Assembly (NCBI RefSeq): GCF_900115395.1
Contig: NZ_FOWE01000003.1
Location: 248,001 to 312,000, forward strand
Direction: 5' to 3'
DNA: 64,000 nucleotides
Source: Geodermatophilus obscurus
GTDB taxonomy: Bacteria > Actinomycetota > Actinomycetes > Mycobacteriales > Geodermatophilaceae
Of this stretch, positions 9,751 through 18,357 are shown piece after piece (position 1 is the stretch's first letter; the number at the start of each line of letters is the position of its first letter). Both the position numbers and the translations under genes were made by a program. The notes beneath the pieces are model-generated. The model had not been told where the DNA came from, did no database searches, and saw only the letters and a program-made list of their open reading frames with translations.

Positions 9751-9821
9751 GGTCCGGAGCACGGCACAGCGGCGGCCGGGCGGGTGCCGGCCGCGGGAGT
9801 CAGCCCGCGGTGCTCCGGGTC
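9751..9821 (-). promoter_or_regulatory. Structured mRNA leader with alternative pairings upstream of the EamA gene
   Basis: On the minus strand CCGGAGCAC and GTGCTCCGG form a 9-bp closing stem (12 with wobble pairs) enclosing two smaller hairpins (CGCGGG/CCCGCG and GGCCGG/CCGGCC), a three-way-junction layout. The closing stem begins at the stop codon of a 14-residue leader peptide. Its 3' arm can instead pair downstream as CCGGAC/GTCCGG, so the two folds exclude each other. This resembles ribosome-mediated attenuation, but no known riboswitch class was recognised. Confidence 0.5.
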
Positions 9822-9864
9822 AGGAGACGGGCGGGGGCAGCACGAGCGCGTGCCGGGGTGTCAT
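9820..9864 (-). CDS. Candidate leader peptide MTPRHALVLPPPVS upstream of the EamA gene
   Basis: A 14-codon frame whose ATG is 8 nt after a TAGGCT hexamer, the same leaderless arrangement as several main genes here. It ends in three consecutive Pro codons shortly before TGA, and the stop codon sits at the base of the leader stem. Pro-Pro-Pro is known to slow ribosomes. No single amino acid dominates enough to name the signal. Whether it is translated is inferred. Confidence 0.45.
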   Translation of the reverse strand: MTPRHALVLPPPVS

Positions 9865-9872
9865 GGGGCCGC

Positions 9873-9878
9873 AGCCTA
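9873..9878 (-). promoter_or_regulatory. -10 element of a probable leaderless promoter (EamA leader peptide)
   Basis: On the minus strand TAGGCT is 8 nt before the ATG of the leader peptide, matching the motif and spacing found before dnaX, lysC and other genes in this window. Confidence 0.45.
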
Positions 9879-9893
9879 GCGACCGGCGTCCTC

Positions 9894-9899
9894 TACAGT
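9894..9899 (+). promoter_or_regulatory. -10 element of the SRP RNA gene
   Basis: TACAGT lies 8 nt before the first paired base of the SRP RNA. A clear -35 is not visible. It is 15 bp from the divergent -10 of the EamA leader. Confidence 0.45.
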
Positions 9900-9907
9900 G
9901 GTGCGCA

Positions 9908-9994
9908 GACCCCTCGTGTGGCGTCACCCTGTGAACCTCCCCAGGGCCGGAAGGCAGCAAGGATAAGCGGGCTCTGGCGGGTGCGCGGGGGGTC
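9908..9994 (+). ncRNA. ffs: Bacterial small signal recognition particle RNA (4.5S type)
   Basis: The conserved SRP domain IV loop is clear: CCAGGGCCGGAAGGCAGCAA with the GGAA tetraloop and the asymmetric AGCA internal loop. Flanking strands GACCCCTCGTG and CGCGGGGGGTC close the rod. The RNA binds Ffh and targets nascent membrane proteins. The bases after it (CTTTCTCTTCTG) are T-rich and follow a G-run, consistent with a terminator. ffs upstream of dnaX is a common actinobacterial order. Ends are accurate to a few nucleotides. Confidence 0.9.
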
Positions 9995-10081
9995 CTTTCT
10001 CTTCTGCCGTCCGGCACGGCTCACAGGTTCCTCCCAGCTCGACGCGCTGTCATCCTTGAAGCGTCAAGGAGAGGAGCCCCC

Positions 10082-10753
10082 ATGGCCCGTCGTCGCCGCA
10101 CCTGGTGGATCGTCGGGGGGATCGTCGCCCTCCTCGCCCTGGGGCTGGGCATCGGCCCGCTGCTCTACGCCGCGACGCAGGAGGACGCCGCCGCCGCGCC
10201 CACCGTGCAGGCGCAGCCCTCCGACGTCGAGCTGGTCTCCGACACCGACGGCACCTGGACGGTCACCCCGGGCTCCTCGGCCGGCTACCGCGTCGACGAG
10301 GTCCTCAACGGGGCCGACGTGACCGTCGCCGGCACCACCGACCAGGTCACCGGGCAGGTGGTCATCGACGGCGGTGACCTCGGCAGCGCCGAGGTCACCG
10401 TCGACGTCGCCAGCGTCAGCACCGACAGCGGCCGGCGGGACGACTACTTCCGCGGCAACGTCATGGACGTCGGCACGCACCCCACGGCGACCTTCACGAT
10501 CCGCGGCCCGGTCGACCTCCCCGAGCTCAGCGGCGCGCCGGTGACCGTCCCGGTGACCGGCGACCTCACGCTGCGCGGCACGACGCGACAGGTGCAGGCC
10601 GAGATCTCCGTCGTCCGCACGGCCGAGGGCGTCGACGTCTCCGGCGCCGTGCCGGTGGTCTTCGCCGACTTCGGCATCACCCCGCCGAACCTGGGCTTCG
10701 TCCGGGTGGAGGACCGCGGGCAGGTCGAGTTCCTGCTCCGGCTCACGATGTGA
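10082..10753 (+). CDS. YceI family lipocalin-like protein, membrane anchored
   Basis: A 223-residue protein with an N-terminal membrane helix after MARRRRTWW (residues ~8-31, IVGGIVALLALGLGIGPLLY) and an outside YceI domain (~55-223). Family landmarks are the opening GTWTVTPGSSAGYRVDE, the HPTATFT segment after VMDVGTH, and LTLRGTTRQVQAEISV near the C-terminus. YceI domains form a lipocalin-like barrel that binds polyisoprenoid-type ligands; the role here is unknown. GGAGAGGAG precedes the ATG. It sits alone between ffs and dnaX. Confidence 0.9.
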   Translation: MARRRRTWWIVGGIVALLALGLGIGPLLYAATQEDAAAAPTVQAQPSDVELVSDTDGTWTVTPGSSAGYRVDEVLNGADVTVAGTTDQVTGQVVIDGGDLGSAEVTVDVASVSTDSGRRDDYFRGNVMDVGTHPTATFTIRGPVDLPELSGAPVTVPVTGDLTLRGTTRQVQAEISVVRTAEGVDVSGAVPVVFADFGITPPNLGFVRVEDRGQVEFLLRLTM

Positions 10754-10805
10754 CGGCCGCGCCGTGACCCCGCCGCGCGTCTCCCGGGTCGTCGTCCCCG
10801 CCACG

Positions 10806-10811
10806 TAACCT
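10806..10811 (+). promoter_or_regulatory. -10 element of a probable leaderless promoter (dnaX)
   Basis: TAACCT is 6 nt before the GTG start of dnaX, and no ribosome-binding site lies between them. Confidence 0.5.
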
Positions 10812-10817
10812 CGCCGC

Positions 10818-13157
10818 GTGGCTCTGGCGCTCTACCGGAAGTACCGCCCGGCGACCTTCGCCGAGGTGGTCGGCCAGGAGCACGTCACCACCCCGCTGGT
10901 CAACGCCGTCGACGGCGGCCGGATCAACCACGCCTACCTCTTCAGCGGCCCGCGCGGCTGCGGCAAGACGTCGTCGGCGCGCATCCTGGCCCGCTCGCTC
11001 AACTGCGAGCAGGGGCCGACGTCGACCCCCTGCGGCGTGTGCGGCTCGTGCGTGGCCCTGGCGCCCGACGGACCGGGCTCGCTCGACGTCATCGAGATCG
11101 ACGCGGCCAGCCACGGCGGTGTCGACGACGCCCGGGACCTGCGCGAGCGGGCCTTCTTCGCGCCGGTGAACAGCCGCTACAAGGTCTACATCGTCGACGA
11201 GGCGCACATGGTGACCACGCAGGGCTTCAACGCCCTGCTCAAGGTGGTCGAGGAGCCGCCGGAGTTCCTCGTCTTCGTCTTCGCCACCACCGAGCCGGAC
11301 AAGGTGCTGCCCACCATCCGCTCGCGCACGCACCACTACCCGTTCCGCCTGGTCCCGCCGACCACGCTGCGCGGCCTGCTGGAGAAGACCTGCGCCGCCG
11401 AGGGCGTGCAGGTGGAGCCGACGGTGTTCCCGCTGGTGGTGCGCGCCGGCGGCGGCTCGGTGCGCGACTCGCTGTCGATCCTCGACCAGCTGCTGGCCGG
11501 CGCCGGCCCCGAGGGCGTCACCTACGCCACCGCGGTGGGCCTGCTCGGCGTCACCGACGACGCCCTGCTCGACGAGGCCATCGACGCGCTCGCCGCCTCC
11601 GACGCGCCGGGTGTCTTCCGCGCCGTCGACCGCGTCGTCGAGGCCGGGCACGACCCCCGCCGCTTCGCCACCGACCTGCTCGACCGGCTGCGCGACCTGA
11701 TCGTCCTCGACGCCGTGCCCGAGGCCGGCGGCAACGGGCTGCTCGACTGCCCGCCCGACCGGCTCGACCTGATGGTCTCGCAGGCGCGGGCACTGGGGTC
11801 GGCGACGCTGTCCCGGTTGGCCGACACGGTGCACGCCGGGCTCACCGAGATGCGCGGCACGACCGCACCGCGGCTGCTGCTGGAGCTGGTGTGCGCGCGG
11901 ATGCTGCTGCCGGCCACCGACGACTCGGCGGTCGCCACGCTGCAGCGGCTCGAGCGGCTGGAACGGCGGCTGTCGATCGCGGGGGACGGGAGCGGGCAGC
12001 CCGTGGCCGACGCCCCCGTGCGGGAGACGCCGCGACCGTCACCGGCCCGCGCCGAGCCGGTGCACTCCGAGCCGGCCCCGGCTCCGGCTCCGGCTGCGGC
12101 TCCGGCTGCGGCGGACCGCCCCGGGCAGCCGCGCAAGGAGTACGTGCGCCCCTCGCAGCGCCCACCGACGCCGGCGCCCGCGTCGGCCGGAGGACAGCCG
12201 GCCGCGGCGGCAGGGCAGCCCGCCGCGGCGGCGCCGTCCCCGGCGGCCGGCGACGACTGGCCCGAGACCACGCCGCCGGGGTCGGGTGCCGCCCGCCCGG
12301 CACCGGCTCCCGCGGTGGCCGACGACGGCTGGCCGGAGACGACGCCGCCCGGTTCGGGTGCGCCCGCCGCCGCGGCCGTCCCCGCGCCGGCGGCCACTGC
12401 TGCTGCGGCGCCCGCCCCCGACGGGCCCCGCACGGGTGCGCGCGTCGTCCACGGCGAGCCGGACATCCCGCTGCCGCCGGAGCCCACCGACGACGACGAG
12501 TGGCCGCACGCGGCACAGCCCGCCGCCGCCCGGGCTGCCGCGGCCCGCGTGGCCGAGCCGCGCCCGCCGGCGTCGCCGCCCCGGGCTGCGGCCGAGTCCG
12601 CGCCTGCGCCGCGCGGGGGTGAGCCGACGCCGGTGGTGTCGGCGAACCCGCCCGGCGCCGGCAGCGGGGGCGACGGGGCGCTGACCACCGGTGACGTGCG
12701 GCGGGTGTGGCCCGAGCTGCTCGCCGTCGTCAAGCGGCACAAGCGCACGACCGAGGCGCTGCTCAAGAACGCGCAGGTGCACGACCTCGCCAACGGGGTG
12801 CTGACGCTCTCGACGTCGTCGCCGGCGCTCGCGCGGCGCATCGGCGACGACCTCAACAAGGACGTGCTGCGCGAGGCGCTCAACGAGCTGCTCGGCGTGC
12901 GCTGGAAGGTCGAGGCGGTCGTCGAGGGCGCGACGGGCCGGGCGCCGGCGGCGTCCGGCGGCAACGGCCAGGGCGCGCGGGAGGCCGCCCAGGAGGCCGC
13001 CCGCGTCGCCGAGGCCGCCGAGGCGCGCGAGCTCATGGCGCAGCGCGCCGCCGAGGACGACGCCGCCGGCGAGCGGGAGCACGTGGCCGCGGTCGACCCG
13101 GAGCAGGCGGCACTGGCGCTGCTGCGTGCGGAGCTCGGGGCGCGGCCGGTCGACTGA
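10818..13157 (+). CDS. dnaX: DNA polymerase III subunits gamma and tau
   Basis: The clamp-loader ATPase of the replicative polymerase, 779 residues. The AAA+ module has Walker [13 protein letters not shown] (44-55), the zinc-binding cysteines C63, C72, C75 and C78 (CGVCGSC), Walker B VDEAHM (DEAH at 127-130) and the sensor region [15 protein letters not shown]. Residues ~395-630 are a long Ala/Pro linker in which a [16 protein letters not shown] unit occurs twice. The tau-specific C-terminal part follows from [21 protein letters not shown] short-form (gamma) frameshift site was not identified. Expression is probably from a leaderless mRNA. Confidence 0.95.
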   Translation: MALALYRKYRPATFAEVVGQEHVTTPLVNAVDGGRINHAYLFSGPRGCGKTSSARILARSLNCEQGPTSTPCGVCGSCVALAPDGPGSLDVIEIDAASHGGVDDARDLRERAFFAPVNSRYKVYIVDEAHMVTTQGFNALLKVVEEPPEFLVFVFATTEPDKVLPTIRSRTHHYPFRLVPPTTLRGLLEKTCAAEGVQVEPTVFPLVVRAGGGSVRDSLSILDQLLAGAGPEGVTYATAVGLLGVTDDALLDEAIDALAASDAPGVFRAVDRVVEAGHDPRRFATDLLDRLRDLIVLDAVPEAGGNGLLDCPPDRLDLMVSQARALGSATLSRLADTVHAGLTEMRGTTAPRLLLELVCARMLLPATDDSAVATLQRLERLERRLSIAGDGSGQPVADAPVRETPRPSPARAEPVHSEPAPAPAPAAAPAAADRPGQPRKEYVRPSQRPPTPAPASAGGQPAAAAGQPAAAAPSPAAGDDWPETTPPGSGAARPAPAPAVADDGWPETTPPGSGAPAAAAVPAPAATAAAAPAPDGPRTGARVVHGEPDIPLPPEPTDDDEWPHAAQPAAARAAAARVAEPRPPASPPRAAAESAPAPRGGEPTPVVSANPPGAGSGGDGALTTGDVRRVWPELLAVVKRHKRTTEALLKNAQVHDLANGVLTLSTSSPALARRIGDDLNKDVLREALNELLGVRWKVEAVVEGATGRAPAASGGNGQGAREAAQEAARVAEAAEARELMAQRAAEDDAAGEREHVAAVDPEQAALALLRAELGARPVD

Positions 13158-13221
13158 CCTCCGGGGGCGGGCGCGCCGGCGGATCCGGGACGAGGTCGAG
13201 CGGTTCGTCGTCCCCGCGGCC

Positions 13222-13227
13222 TACGCT
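13222..13227 (+). promoter_or_regulatory. -10 element of a probable leaderless promoter (ybaB-recR)
   Basis: TACGCT is 6 nt before the ATG of the YbaB gene. It supports that ATG as the true start and implies that ybaB-recR can be transcribed separately from dnaX. Confidence 0.5.
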
Positions 13228-13233
13228 CGGGTC

Positions 13234-13575
13234 ATGTTCCCCGGTGGTGGCCAGCCCGACCTGCAGGCGATCCTCCAGCAGGCCCAGCAGATGCAGCAGG
13301 CCCTGGCCGCCGCGCAGGACCAGCTGGCCAACGAGGAGGTCACCGGCTCGGCCGGTGGCGGCCTGGTCACCGCCACGATGACCGGCAGCGGTGAGCTGAC
13401 CGCCGTCACCATCGCCCCCGCCGCCGTCGACCCCGACGACCTCGAGACCCTGCAGGACCTCGTCGTCGCCGCCGTCCGCGACGCCTCGCGTCTGGCCGGT
13501 GAGCTCACCGCCGACCGCATGGGCCCGCTGGCCGGCGGGCTCGGCGGCGCCCTCCCCGGGCTGCCCGGCGCCTGA
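13234..13575 (+). CDS. ybaB: YbaB/EbfC family nucleoid-associated protein
   Basis: A 113-residue DNA-binding protein that forms dimers and coats the nucleoid. The N-terminal helix is Gln-rich ([20 protein letters not shown]), followed by the beta-sheet core with the family sequence [20 protein letters not shown] and the helix [16 protein letters not shown]. The C-terminus is Gly/Leu-rich and flexible. The ATG start is set by the hexamer 6 nt upstream; longer upstream frames run back into dnaX. It sits between dnaX and recR, the classic order, and may assist RecR-linked repair. Confidence 0.92.
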   Translation: MFPGGGQPDLQAILQQAQQMQQALAAAQDQLANEEVTGSAGGGLVTATMTGSGELTAVTIAPAAVDPDDLETLQDLVVAAVRDASRLAGELTADRMGPLAGGLGGALPGLPGA

Positions 13576-13613
13576 CCGCGCCGCATCCCACCACCGACTC
13601 CCCGAGGACAACC

Positions 13614-14213
13614 GTGTACGAGGGTGCCGTCCAGGACCTCATCGACGAGCTGGGCCGCCTGCCCGGCGTCGGGCCCAAGAGCGCCCAGCGGATCGCCTTC
13701 CACCTGCTGGCCGCCGAGTCCGCCGACGTCGGCCGGCTCGTGGCCGCCCTGCAGCGCGTGCAGGCCGAGGTCCGCTTCTGCGTGACCTGCTACAACGTCG
13801 CCGAGGGCGAGCAGTGCCGGATCTGCAAGGACCCCCGCCGGTCCGACGACGTCATCTGCGTCGTCGAGGAGCCCAAGGACGTCGTGGCGATCGAGCGGAC
13901 CCGTGAGTTCCGCGGGCGCTACCACGTCCTCGGCGGGGCGATCAGCCCGATCGAGGGCGTCGGCCCCGACGACCTGCGGGTCAAGGAGCTCATGACCCGG
14001 CTCATGGACGGCGCCGTCACCGAGCTGATCATCGCCACCGACCCCAACCTCGAGGGGGAGGCCACCGCGGCCTACCTCGCGCGGCTGGTCGGCCCGCTGG
14101 GGCTGGCGGTGTCCCGGCTGGCCAGCGGGCTGCCCGTGGGCGGCGACCTGGAGTACGCCGACGAGATCACCCTCGGCCGGGCGTTCGAGGGCCGCCGCCG
14201 CATCGACGCCTGA
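13614..14213 (+). CDS. recR: Recombination mediator RecR
   Basis: A 199-residue protein that with RecF/RecO loads RecA at single-strand gaps. An N-terminal helix-hairpin-helix ([20 protein letters not shown]) is followed by a four-cysteine zinc finger, [16 protein letters not shown] (C56, C59, C68, C71), and a Toprim domain with the segments [15 protein letters not shown] and [16 protein letters not shown]. Length and domain order are normal. The start is GTG, 38 nt after ybaB. A structured repeat begins 4 nt after the stop codon. Confidence 0.95.
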   Translation: MYEGAVQDLIDELGRLPGVGPKSAQRIAFHLLAAESADVGRLVAALQRVQAEVRFCVTCYNVAEGEQCRICKDPRRSDDVICVVEEPKDVVAIERTREFRGRYHVLGGAISPIEGVGPDDLRVKELMTRLMDGAVTELIIATDPNLEGEATAAYLARLVGPLGLAVSRLASGLPVGGDLEYADEITLGRAFEGRRRIDA

Positions 14214-14217
14214 CGAA

Positions 14218-14274
14218 GGACCCCCTCGCCCCCCACCTCTCGCTCCGCTCGGGGCGGGCCCCTGCGAGGGGGCC
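14218..14274 (+). repeat. Structured intergenic element, copy 2
   Basis: A 57-nt hairpin starting just after the recR stop codon. The outer stem pairs GG(A)CCCCCTCGC with GCGAGGGGGCC around a bulged A. The inner stem pairs CCC-A-CCTC with GGGG-C-GGG, with loop TCGCTCCGCTC. Stem bases differ from copies 1 and 3 but pairing is kept. Confidence 0.7.
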
Positions 14275-14380
14275 GTTCCATCCCCTCACCTGCTCGCGGA
14301 GGGCCCCTGCAGCGGGGCCGTTCCATCCCCTCACCCCGCTCGAGGCGGGGCCCTGCAGGGGGCCGCTCCAGTACCCCACC
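14275..14380 (+). repeat. Two tandem half-copies of the structured element
   Basis: Following copy 2, two units of about 45-50 bp repeat its right half: TCCCCTCACC, a GCTCG segment, then GGCCCCTGCAGCGGGGCC or GGCCCTGCAGGGGGCC, and CCGTTCCA or CCGCTCCA. Each keeps only a short 5-6 bp stem. The whole 14214-14578 stretch has no gene; it holds this repeat block and the promoter region of the peptide transporter. Confidence 0.6.
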
Positions 14381-14477
14381 GGGGTCCGGGGCGGGCGGGC
14401 GACCTGCGCGGCGACGCGCCAGGTCTCGAATCGGTGTCGAAACGGCCACCCCTGTCATCGCGGTCACAGCCCGCACC

Positions 14478-14483
14478 TAGGGT
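14478..14483 (+). promoter_or_regulatory. Candidate -10 element of the peptide-transporter operon
   Basis: TAGGGT lies 95 nt before the ATG of the substrate-binding protein. A TGTCAT 19 nt upstream is a weak -35. An imperfect hairpin (GCCGTCCGGACG against CGTCCGACGGC, about 14494-14521) would sit at the start of the leader. Confidence 0.35.
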
Positions 14484-14578
14484 CCCTGTGCACGCCGTCC
14501 GGACGTCCTGCGTCCGACGGCCACCCACCACGGATCTCATCCGGCCCAGCCCCGGGCCGAGAAGGCAGGTCTCCTGCG

Positions 14579-16285
14579 ATGCAGCGTCGACCACAGCGCG
14601 TGCTGGCCGCCTCCGCGGCCGCACTGACCGCCGTCACCCTGGCCGCCTGTGCCTCCAGCGACCGGGAATCCGGTTCCGGCGAGGGCGGCGGCGAGGAGCA
14701 GACCGGCGGCACCCTCGTCTTCGGTGCGGCCGGCGACCCGGCCATGCTCGACCCGGCGTTCGGCAGCGACGGCGAGACCTTCCGGGTCGCCCGTCAGATC
14801 CACGAGGGTCTCCTGGGCAACGAGCTCGGCGGCACCGAGCCGGTGCCGGAGCTGGCCGAGGACTACGAGGTCAGCGAGGACGGCCTCGAGTACACGTTCA
14901 ACCTCCGCCAGGGCGTGACGTTCCACGACGGCACGGACTTCAACGCCGAGGCCGTCTGCTTCAACTTCGACCGCTGGTACAACTTCGAGGGCCTGGCGCA
15001 GAGCCCGAGCGCCTCGTACTACTACCAGGCGGTCTTCGGCGGCTTCGCCAGCACGCCGGACACGCCCAGCGTCTACGAGAGCTGCGAGGCCACCGACGAG
15101 AACACCGCGGTGATCCGGCTGACCCAGGTCACCTCGAAGTTCCCCTCCGCGCTGGCCCTCCCGGCCTTCTCCATCCAGAGCCCGGAGGCGCTGCAGCAGT
15201 ACGACGCCGACAACCTCTCCGGCAGCGAGGACTCGCTGAGCTACTCGGAGTACGCCCTCGAGCACCCGACCGGCACCGGACCGTTCAAGTTCGAGAGCTG
15301 GGACCGGGGCAACGGCGAGGTCACCATAGTCCGCAACGAGGACTACTGGGGCGACGCACCGCTGCTCGACGAGATCATCTTCCGGACGATCTCCGACCAG
15401 AACACCCGGCGGCAGGAGCTGCAGGCCGGGTCCATCGATGGGTACGACTTCGTCGCCCCGGCGGACTACCAGTCGCTGGAGGACGAGGGCTTCCAGGTCC
15501 TGGTCCGCGACCCGTTCAACATCCTCTACCTGGGCTTCAACGGCGGGAACGTGCCCGGCACCTCCGCCAACCCGGCGCTGCAGGACCCGCGGGTCCGTCA
15601 GGCGATCGCCCACGCGATCGACCGCGAGACGATCGTGAACTCGCTCCTGCCCGAGGGCGCCGAGGCCGCGACCCAGTTCATGCCGCCGACCGTCGACGGG
15701 TGGGCCGAGGACGTCACCACCTACGAGTACGACCCCGACCGCGCCCGCCAGCTGCTGCAGGAGGCCGGCGCCGAGGGGACGACGCTGCGGTTCTACTACC
15801 CGACCGAGGTCAGCCGGCCCTACCTGCCGGACCCGGCCGCGCTGTTCCAGGTCATCAACCAGAACCTCACCGACGCCGGGTTCACCATCGAGCCGGTGGC
15901 GCTGCCGTGGAACCCGGACTACCTGAACGCGGTCCAGGCCGGTCAGGCCGACATCCACCTGCTCGGGTGGACCGGTGACTACAACGACGCCTACAACTTC
16001 ATCGGGACGTTCTTCGCCGAGGCGTCGAACGGCCAGGCGTCGGCGGAGTTCGGGGCGTTCAGCAACCCGGAGATCTTCGCGGCTCTCGCCGAGGCCGACG
16101 CGGAGCCGGACGCGAGCGCCCGCACCGAGCAGTACCAGGAGGCCAACCGGCTGATCATGGACTACCTCCCCGGTGTCCCGATCTCGCACTCCCCGCCGGC
16201 GCTCGTGGTGGCGGAGAACGTGCAGGGCCTGGAGCCCAGCCCGCTGACCGCCGAGGTCTTCTCCACGGTGTCGATCAGCGACTGA
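14579..16285 (+). CDS. Peptide/nickel-type ABC transporter substrate-binding lipoprotein (SBP_bac_5)
   Basis: An exported 568-residue lipoprotein that captures oligopeptides or a similar solute outside the membrane. The signal peptide ends in the lipobox LAAC with Cys24. Then come a low-complexity linker and the family signature region GAAGDPAMLDPAFGSDGET, the segment LRQGVTFHDGTDFNAEAV, and GTGPFKFESWDRGNGEVT. The C-terminal lobe contains VRQAIAHAIDRETIVNSLLP. It heads a five-gene transporter operon. A very strong hairpin after its stop codon may make it more abundant than the permeases. The ligand is not predictable. Confidence 0.93.
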   Translation: MQRRPQRVLAASAAALTAVTLAACASSDRESGSGEGGGEEQTGGTLVFGAAGDPAMLDPAFGSDGETFRVARQIHEGLLGNELGGTEPVPELAEDYEVSEDGLEYTFNLRQGVTFHDGTDFNAEAVCFNFDRWYNFEGLAQSPSASYYYQAVFGGFASTPDTPSVYESCEATDENTAVIRLTQVTSKFPSALALPAFSIQSPEALQQYDADNLSGSEDSLSYSEYALEHPTGTGPFKFESWDRGNGEVTIVRNEDYWGDAPLLDEIIFRTISDQNTRRQELQAGSIDGYDFVAPADYQSLEDEGFQVLVRDPFNILYLGFNGGNVPGTSANPALQDPRVRQAIAHAIDRETIVNSLLPEGAEAATQFMPPTVDGWAEDVTTYEYDPDRARQLLQEAGAEGTTLRFYYPTEVSRPYLPDPAALFQVINQNLTDAGFTIEPVALPWNPDYLNAVQAGQADIHLLGWTGDYNDAYNFIGTFFAEASNGQASAEFGAFSNPEIFAALAEADAEPDASARTEQYQEANRLIMDYLPGVPISHSPPALVVAENVQGLEPSPLTAEVFSTVSISD

Positions 16286-16294
16286 CCCGCACCG

Positions 16295-16337
16295 CCGGCC
16301 GCGCCGGGGCAGGCAGGTCCTGCCCCGGCGCGGCCGG
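16295..16337 (+). terminator. Perfect 19-bp hairpin between the binding protein and permease genes
   Basis: CCGGCCGCGCCGGGGCAGG pairs fully with CCTGCCCCGGCGCGGCCGG around loop CAGGT, starting 9 nt after the stop codon. There is no T-run, so partial termination or 3'-end protection of the upstream message is more likely than full termination, since the permease genes continue the operon. Confidence 0.65.
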
Positions 16338-16377
16338 TCCCGTGTCCGGCCCCGTCGTGGAGAGGTGACCCGAGCGC

Positions 16378-17382
16378 GTGCTCCGCTTCATCGTCCGGCG
16401 GCTCCTCCAGCTGATCCCGATCCTGCTGGGGTTGTCGGTGCTGCTCTTCGCCTGGCTGCGCGCCCTGCCCGGCGGGCCGGCCCAGGCCGCCCTCGGCGAG
16501 CGCGCCACCCCCGAGGCGATCGCCCGCTACAACGAGCTGTTCGGCCTCGACCAGCCACTGATCGTGCAGTACCTGCGCTTCCTCGGCCGCGCGGTGCAGC
16601 TCGACTTCGGCAACTCCTCCCGCACCGGGCGCCCGGTCACCGAGGAGTTCCTCGAGCGGATGCCCGGCACGATCGAGCTGACCCTCTTCGCGATGGTCTT
16701 CGCGATCGGCGTCGGCATCCCGCTGGGCTACCTCGCCGCCCGCAAGCACGGCAGCTGGCTGGACTCGGCGTCGGTCATCGGCTCCCTGCTGGGCGTCGCC
16801 ACCCCGGTGTTCTTCCTGGCCTACCTGCTGCGCCTGCTCTTCGCCGTCGAGCTGGGCTGGCTGCCGGGCTCCGGCCGGCAGGAGGTGCGCATCGACGCCA
16901 CCCGCATCACGAACTTCTACGTCCTCGACGGCGTGCTGACCCGTGAGTGGGACGCCGCCTGGGACGCCTTCACGCACCTCGTGCTGCCCGGTATCGCGCT
17001 GGGCACCATCCCCCTGGCGATCATCGTGCGGATCACCCGGGCCTCGGTCCTCGACGTGGTGAACGAGGACTACGTGCGGACGGCCAACGCCAAGGGGCTG
17101 GCGACGGCGACCGTCCGCCGGAGGCACGTGGTGCGCAACGCGCTGCTGCCGGTGTCGACGACGATCGGCCTGCAGACCGGGCTGCTGCTGTCGGGTGCGG
17201 TGCTCACCGAGACCGTGTTCGCCTTCGGCGGCGTCGGGTCGGCCATCTTCGAGTCGATCTTCGCCCGGGACTTCGCCGTCCTGCAGGGCTTCATCCTCAT
17301 GCTGGCGGTGGTGTACGTCCTGGTGAACCTGCTGGTCGACATCTCCTACGGCCTCCTCGACCCCCGGGTGAGGGTCCGATGA
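16378..17382 (+). CDS. Peptide ABC transporter permease (DppB-like)
   Basis: A 334-residue inner-membrane permease with six predicted helices. It opens with the family N-terminus MLRFIVRRLLQLIPILLGLS and the ALPGGPAQ segment, and contains the EAA-type loop ITRASVLDVVNEDYVRTANAKGLA (shown as ITRASVLDVVNEDYVRTA and NAKGLA) that contacts the ATPases. The C-terminus LVNLLVDISYGLLDPRVR is typical of DppB/OppB. The GTG start lies in a 92-nt gap holding a long hairpin. It pairs with the DppC-like protein encoded next. Confidence 0.93.
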   Translation: MLRFIVRRLLQLIPILLGLSVLLFAWLRALPGGPAQAALGERATPEAIARYNELFGLDQPLIVQYLRFLGRAVQLDFGNSSRTGRPVTEEFLERMPGTIELTLFAMVFAIGVGIPLGYLAARKHGSWLDSASVIGSLLGVATPVFFLAYLLRLLFAVELGWLPGSGRQEVRIDATRITNFYVLDGVLTREWDAAWDAFTHLVLPGIALGTIPLAIIVRITRASVLDVVNEDYVRTANAKGLATATVRRRHVVRNALLPVSTTIGLQTGLLLSGAVLTETVFAFGGVGSAIFESIFARDFAVLQGFILMLAVVYVLVNLLVDISYGLLDPRVRVR

Positions 17383-17410
17383 GCCCGCGGGCCGGACGGG
17401 AGCGGAACCG

Positions 17411-18352
17411 ATGACCGCGATGGGGGACCTCAAGCGGCAGCGCATCGACGAGCTGGCCGCCCGGGCCGGGCAGGTGCCCGAGGGCGAGGGCGGCGTCTCG
17501 CTCACGCGCAGCGCCTACCGGCGGCTGCGGCGCAACCCGGTGGCCATCACCGGCGCCGTCATCGTCGTCGTGTTCCTGCTGGTCGCAGCCTTCGCGCCGC
17601 TGCTGGCCCCGCGGGACCCGTACGCGCAGTACCTGCTGGGCGAGATCCGGCCGGGCTTCATCCCCGGCGGCCGCGAGGGCTTCCTGCTCGGGGCCGACGA
17701 GCTCGGCCGCGATCTGCTGTCCCGGCTGATCGTCGGCTCGCGGCAGTCGCTGCTCATCGGCGTGGTGTCCACGGTGCTCGGCGTCGTCGTCGGGATGGCG
17801 CTGGGCGTCCTGGCGGGGGCGTTCGGTGGCTGGGTCGACACCGTCGTCATGCGGTTCATCGACATCCTGCTGTCGATCCCCGGCCTGCTGATGGCGATCA
17901 GCATCTCGGTGCTGCTGGGGCAGAACCAGTACTCGCTGATGATCGCGATCGCGGTCACCCAGGTGCCGATCTTCGCCCGGCTGCTGCGCGGCTCGATGCT
18001 GGCCCAGCGCGACAGCGACTACGCCCTGGCGGCGCGCGCGCTGGGCATCCGGCGCAGCCGGATCGTCTTCGGCCACGTGCTGCCCAACTCGCTGTCGCCG
18101 GTGATCGTGCAGGCCACGCTGTCCCTGGCGACGGCGATCATCGAGGCGGCCGCGCTGTCGTTCCTGGGCCTGGGCGACCCCGACCTCGCCCGCCCGGAGT
18201 GGGGGGCCATGCTGTCCAACGCGCAGGACTTCCTGTCCGTTCGCCCGGAGCTGGCCGTCTACCCGGCGCTGTGCATCATCGTCGTCGCGCTGGGCTTCAC
18301 GCTGCTGGGCGAGTCGCTGCGCGAGGCCCTCGACCCGAAGTTCCGGAGGTGA
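17411..18352 (+). CDS. Peptide ABC transporter permease (DppC-like)
   Basis: A 313-residue permease with a cytoplasmic N-terminal extension and about six membrane helices starting at [20 protein letters not shown]. It has the DppC hallmark [20 protein letters not shown] and the ATPase-contact loop [20 protein letters not shown]. The ending [13 protein letters not shown] is usual for the family. GGAGCGG precedes the ATG, 28 nt after the DppB-like gene. The stop codon is within 6 nt of the next gene. Confidence 0.93.
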   Translation: MTAMGDLKRQRIDELAARAGQVPEGEGGVSLTRSAYRRLRRNPVAITGAVIVVVFLLVAAFAPLLAPRDPYAQYLLGEIRPGFIPGGREGFLLGADELGRDLLSRLIVGSRQSLLIGVVSTVLGVVVGMALGVLAGAFGGWVDTVVMRFIDILLSIPGLLMAISISVLLGQNQYSLMIAIAVTQVPIFARLLRGSMLAQRDSDYALAARALGIRRSRIVFGHVLPNSLSPVIVQATLSLATAIIEAAALSFLGLGDPDLARPEWGAMLSNAQDFLSVRPELAVYPALCIIVVALGFTLLGESLREALDPKFRR

Positions 18353-18357
18353 GCCGG

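Noticed and set aside
14218..14380. CRISPR-like repeat block after recR
   Set aside because: Units are not identical, there are no unique spacers of constant length and no cas genes; it is a structured element with degraded half-copies.
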